From contig SIRV01000245.1 of assembly GCA_004366195.1 (NCBI GenBank), forward strand, positions 1-8,006: 8,006 nucleotides of DNA, read 5' to 3'. The position numbers and the translations under genes were made by a program. The notes beneath the pieces were generated by a model. It was not told the origin of the DNA and did not search any database. It saw only the letters and a list, made by a program, of their open reading frames with translations. Positions 6,395 to 8,006 of the stretch are shown here, piece by piece; position 1 is the stretch's first letter, and the number at the start of each line of letters is the position of its first letter. Origin of the DNA: Actinomycetota bacterium. Its GTDB lineage: Bacteria; Actinomycetota; UBA4738; HRBIN12.

Positions 6395-7726
6395 TCAGAT
6401 CCGGGCCTGGGCGAGCAGGGCGTCGATCTGCTCCGCCACCTGCTCCAGGCCGGCCTGAAGGTCCGGCACCTTGCCCTCCTGCCAGTCCTCCATGAACGCC
6501 CCCATCAGGTCCTGGTCCTGGACCCCGATGGCCGAGGTCTCCTTGTAGTGCGAGTAGGGGTTCTGGAAGATGTCGAGGAAGGTCTTGAACTGCGGCGTCA
6601 CGTCCAGGTCCGGCGACTCGAGCGCCGCGTACGTGGTCGGCACGTTCCGCACGTTGTTCGCCATGTACACGAGCGTGTCGGTGTCGGTCGCCATCCACGA
6701 GACGAGCAGCCAGGCCTCGGCGGGGTGCGGCGACCCCCGCGGGATGCCGATGATCGTGCCCCCGATCTGCCCCATCCCGTAGCGGTCCGCCGCGTCGTCC
6801 GGCACGGGGAACGGGGCCGTCGCGTAGTTCAGGTCGGGCGCGAGGTCCTGGATGAACGCCGTCCGCCACTCGCCGTCGATCATCATCGCGATCTGCCCGT
6901 GGTGGAAGGCGTGTCCGGCCCCCCACTCCCCGCCAAGCCCCGCGATGAAGCGCTTCAGGTTCGCCGCGCCGTAGAAGTCGACGAGGTCCCTCTGCCACTC
7001 CAGCGCCTGCTTCCAGCGCGGGTCCGTGGCGACGGCCGAGTGCTCACCGCTCTCGTCGTACCAGTGCGCCTGCCACGGGATGGAGAGCGTCACGGCGCCG
7101 AACTCGTAGAAGCCGGCCCACGGCACGAATCCGGCCACCTTGATCGAGCCGTCGGGGTTGAACTCCGTGAGCTTCTTGGCGTACTCGGTCAGCTCCGAGA
7201 AGGTCTTCGGGGGCTCCGTAAGCCCGGCCTTCTCGAACAGGTCGACGTTGTAGTAGAGCCCGTACGCGTCCGTGAGGAACGGCAGGGCGCACTGGCTCCC
7301 CGCGAAGCTCGTGTACTTGAACACGGACTCCGGGAACTGGCTGAGGTCGAAGTCGCTCTGCTCGATGTACGGCGTGAGATCCTGCCACCCGCCCGAGGCG
7401 CAGAACTCGCCCACCGAGTCCAGGCCGAAGGAGAGCACGACGTCCGGCGGGTTGCCGGCCCGGATCGCCGCCACGATGGCCTCGTCGTCCCGGTTGCCGA
7501 CGCTCTTCACCGTGATCCACGGGTACTTCTCCTCGAAGGCCGGGAAGATCTGGTTGAACTGCTTCAGCTCCCGGCCGCTCCACGCGCCCCAGATCTCGAT
7601 CGTCACCGGCTCATGCGTTCCGCTCGGCTCGATCGTCGGCGGGGGCGACGTGCCGCCACCGCCCCCGGCCGTGCAGGCCGCGCCGACGGCCGCGAGCACC
7701 GAGAGCACCACCAACGCACGTCTCAT
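6395..7726 (-). CDS. Family-1 extracellular solute-binding lipoprotein of a sugar ABC importer
   Basis: The 443-residue product starts with a lipoprotein signal peptide (RRALVVLSVLAAVGAAC); C18 is the lipidation site, followed by a Gly/Ser/Pro-rich linker to about residue 40. The mature domain begins VTIEIWGAWSGRE. It carries features of the SBP_bac_1 (MalE/UgpB-like) fold: FEEKYPWITVKSV, AIRAGNPPDVVLSFG, the hinge-region segment ALPFLTDAYGLYYNVDLFEKAGL, HHGQIAMMIDGEWR, GTIIGIPRGSPHPAEAW and SWMATD. Such proteins capture oligosaccharides or sugar derivatives outside the membrane and deliver them to MalF/MalG-type permeases, which are encoded next. C109 and C146 could form a disulfide. Many aromatic residues (W203, F206, W218, W223, W287) fit a carbohydrate-binding cleft, but the ligand cannot be named. 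ATG 7726 overlaps the stop of the ROK gene (ATGA) and is preceded by two AAGGAGG copies, so strong translation and coupling are expected. Confidence 0.93.
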   Translation of the reverse strand: MRRALVVLSVLAAVGAACTAGGGGGTSPPPTIEPSGTHEPVTIEIWGAWSGRELKQFNQIFPAFEEKYPWITVKSVGNRDDEAIVAAIRAGNPPDVVLSFGLDSVGEFCASGGWQDLTPYIEQSDFDLSQFPESVFKYTSFAGSQCALPFLTDAYGLYYNVDLFEKAGLTEPPKTFSELTEYAKKLTEFNPDGSIKVAGFVPWAGFYEFGAVTLSIPWQAHWYDESGEHSAVATDPRWKQALEWQRDLVDFYGAANLKRFIAGLGGEWGAGHAFHHGQIAMMIDGEWRTAFIQDLAPDLNYATAPFPVPDDAADRYGMGQIGGTIIGIPRGSPHPAEAWLLVSWMATDTDTLVYMANNVRNVPTTYAALESPDLDVTPQFKTFLDIFQNPYSHYKETSAIGVQDQDLMGAFMEDWQEGKVPDLQAGLEQVAEQIDALLAQARI

Positions 7727-8006
7727 GACCCCTCCTTCCTCCTTCCGCCCCTCGCTCGGACCGCTCGCTCGAACAGCAGATCCTGCGCGGCCTCCCGCGC
7801 CACCGCGATGGCGCCCAGGACGGTCGCCTCCTCACCGAGCGCCGAGGCCTCGATCCTCGGCGCGAACGGGGACAGCGCCCGCACCTCGCGCTCCACCGCC
7901 TCGAGCAGGAGGTCGCCGTTCCGCCCGATCCCGCCCCCGAGCACGACGAGCTCCGGATCCAGCACCGGGACGACGGCCGCCACGGCGAGCGCGATCCGGT
8001 CGGCCA
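7723..8006 (-). CDS. C-terminal part of a ROK-family protein (sugar-responsive regulator or sugar kinase; 5' end outside window)
   Basis: The frame is open to the right edge, and the visible 93 or so residues are the C-terminal end. The stretch ADRIALAVAAVVPVLDPELVVLGGGIGRNGDLLL is the typical ROK core segment (conserved DPE then GGG). It is followed by RIEASALGEEATVLGAIAVA, matching the family's usual closing LG-x-x-A-x-x-x-GA helix. The last 25 residues (RAVRARGGRRKEGS) are a basic tail partly set by the overlapping ribosome-binding sequence of the next gene. ROK proteins are either sugar kinases or NagC/XylR-type repressors with an N-terminal winged helix. The deciding N-terminal part is not in the window. 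First position in a sugar-uptake operon favours a repressor sensing the imported sugar, but a kinase is possible. A GTG at 7983 is in frame but not the true start, because the ROK core continues upstream of it. The stop overlaps the binding-protein ATG by four bases. Confidence 0.82.
   Translation of the reverse strand, partial: ADRIALAVAAVVPVLDPELVVLGGGIGRNGDLLLEAVEREVRALSPFAPRIEASALGEEATVLGAIAVAREAAQDLLFERAVRARGGRRKEGS
7727..7744 (-). promoter_or_regulatory. Tandem Shine-Dalgarno sequence of the binding-protein gene
   Basis: The minus strand reads AAGGAGGAAGGAGGGGTC directly before ATG 7726, giving two consecutive AAGGAGG copies (7744-7738 and 7737-7731). The proximal GGAGG is 4 nt and the distal one 11 nt from the start. 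Both lie within the last codons of the ROK gene. A doubled site fits high expression of the binding protein, which is normally needed in excess over the permeases. Confidence 0.6.

Noticed and set aside
5890..6495. A 201-codon plus-strand frame over the permease/binding-protein junction
   Set aside because: It has a His/Arg/Glu/Pro-rich shadow composition and is antisense to two well-supported genes.

Overview
The window is very GC-rich DNA (G or C at most third codon positions). It carries tightly packed genes with GTG and ATG starts, 4-base stop/start overlaps and no gene-free stretch above about 100 bases. This, together with a lipoprotein sugar-binding protein, a ROK-family protein and a sugar transporter with no ATPase gene beside it, suggests a free-living heterotroph of the Actinomycetota or possibly the Chloroflexota. 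That placement is inferred from style and gene families only. I see no rRNA, tRNA, CRISPR array, insertion sequence or phage gene.

Left part (1-3524). The 3' end of a plus-strand integral membrane protein gene (to 593) runs tail to tail into a minus-strand gene for an exported zincin-type metalloprotease (HEFFH motif, 583-2340). The two genes overlap by 11 bases, and a perfect 10-bp hairpin (557-580) sits at the junction. A 104-bp divergent intergenic region (2341-2444) separates the protease from a plus-strand exported calcineurin-like metallophosphoesterase (2445-3524). The two exported hydrolases are therefore back to back with candidate promoters between them.

Right part (3540-8006). All genes are on the minus strand and form one operon-like run, in transcription order: the C-terminal end of a ROK-family protein (its start lies beyond 8006), a family-1 solute-binding lipoprotein, two CUT1-type (MalF-like, then MalG-like) permeases, and a Gfo/Idh/MocA-family NAD(P)-dependent oxidoreductase. 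ROK to binding protein is an ATGA overlap, and the MalG-like gene to oxidoreductase junction also overlaps or abuts. The logic is a sugar or sugar-derivative uptake and oxidation operon: the lipoprotein captures substrate, the permeases import it, a ROK protein senses or phosphorylates it, and the dehydrogenase acts on it. The ATP-hydrolysing subunit is not in the window; it may be a shared MsiK-type ATPase encoded elsewhere.

The least ordinary signal is at the permease starts. Both have an ATA codon exactly where a start codon is expected: 4 nt after GGAGG for the MalF-like gene, and in an ATAG stop/start overlap 9 nt after GGAGG for the MalG-like gene. A perfect 11-bp GC hairpin also lies between the binding-protein and permease genes, recalling the malE-malF arrangement. 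I did not find a convincing new defence, mobile or biosynthetic system.
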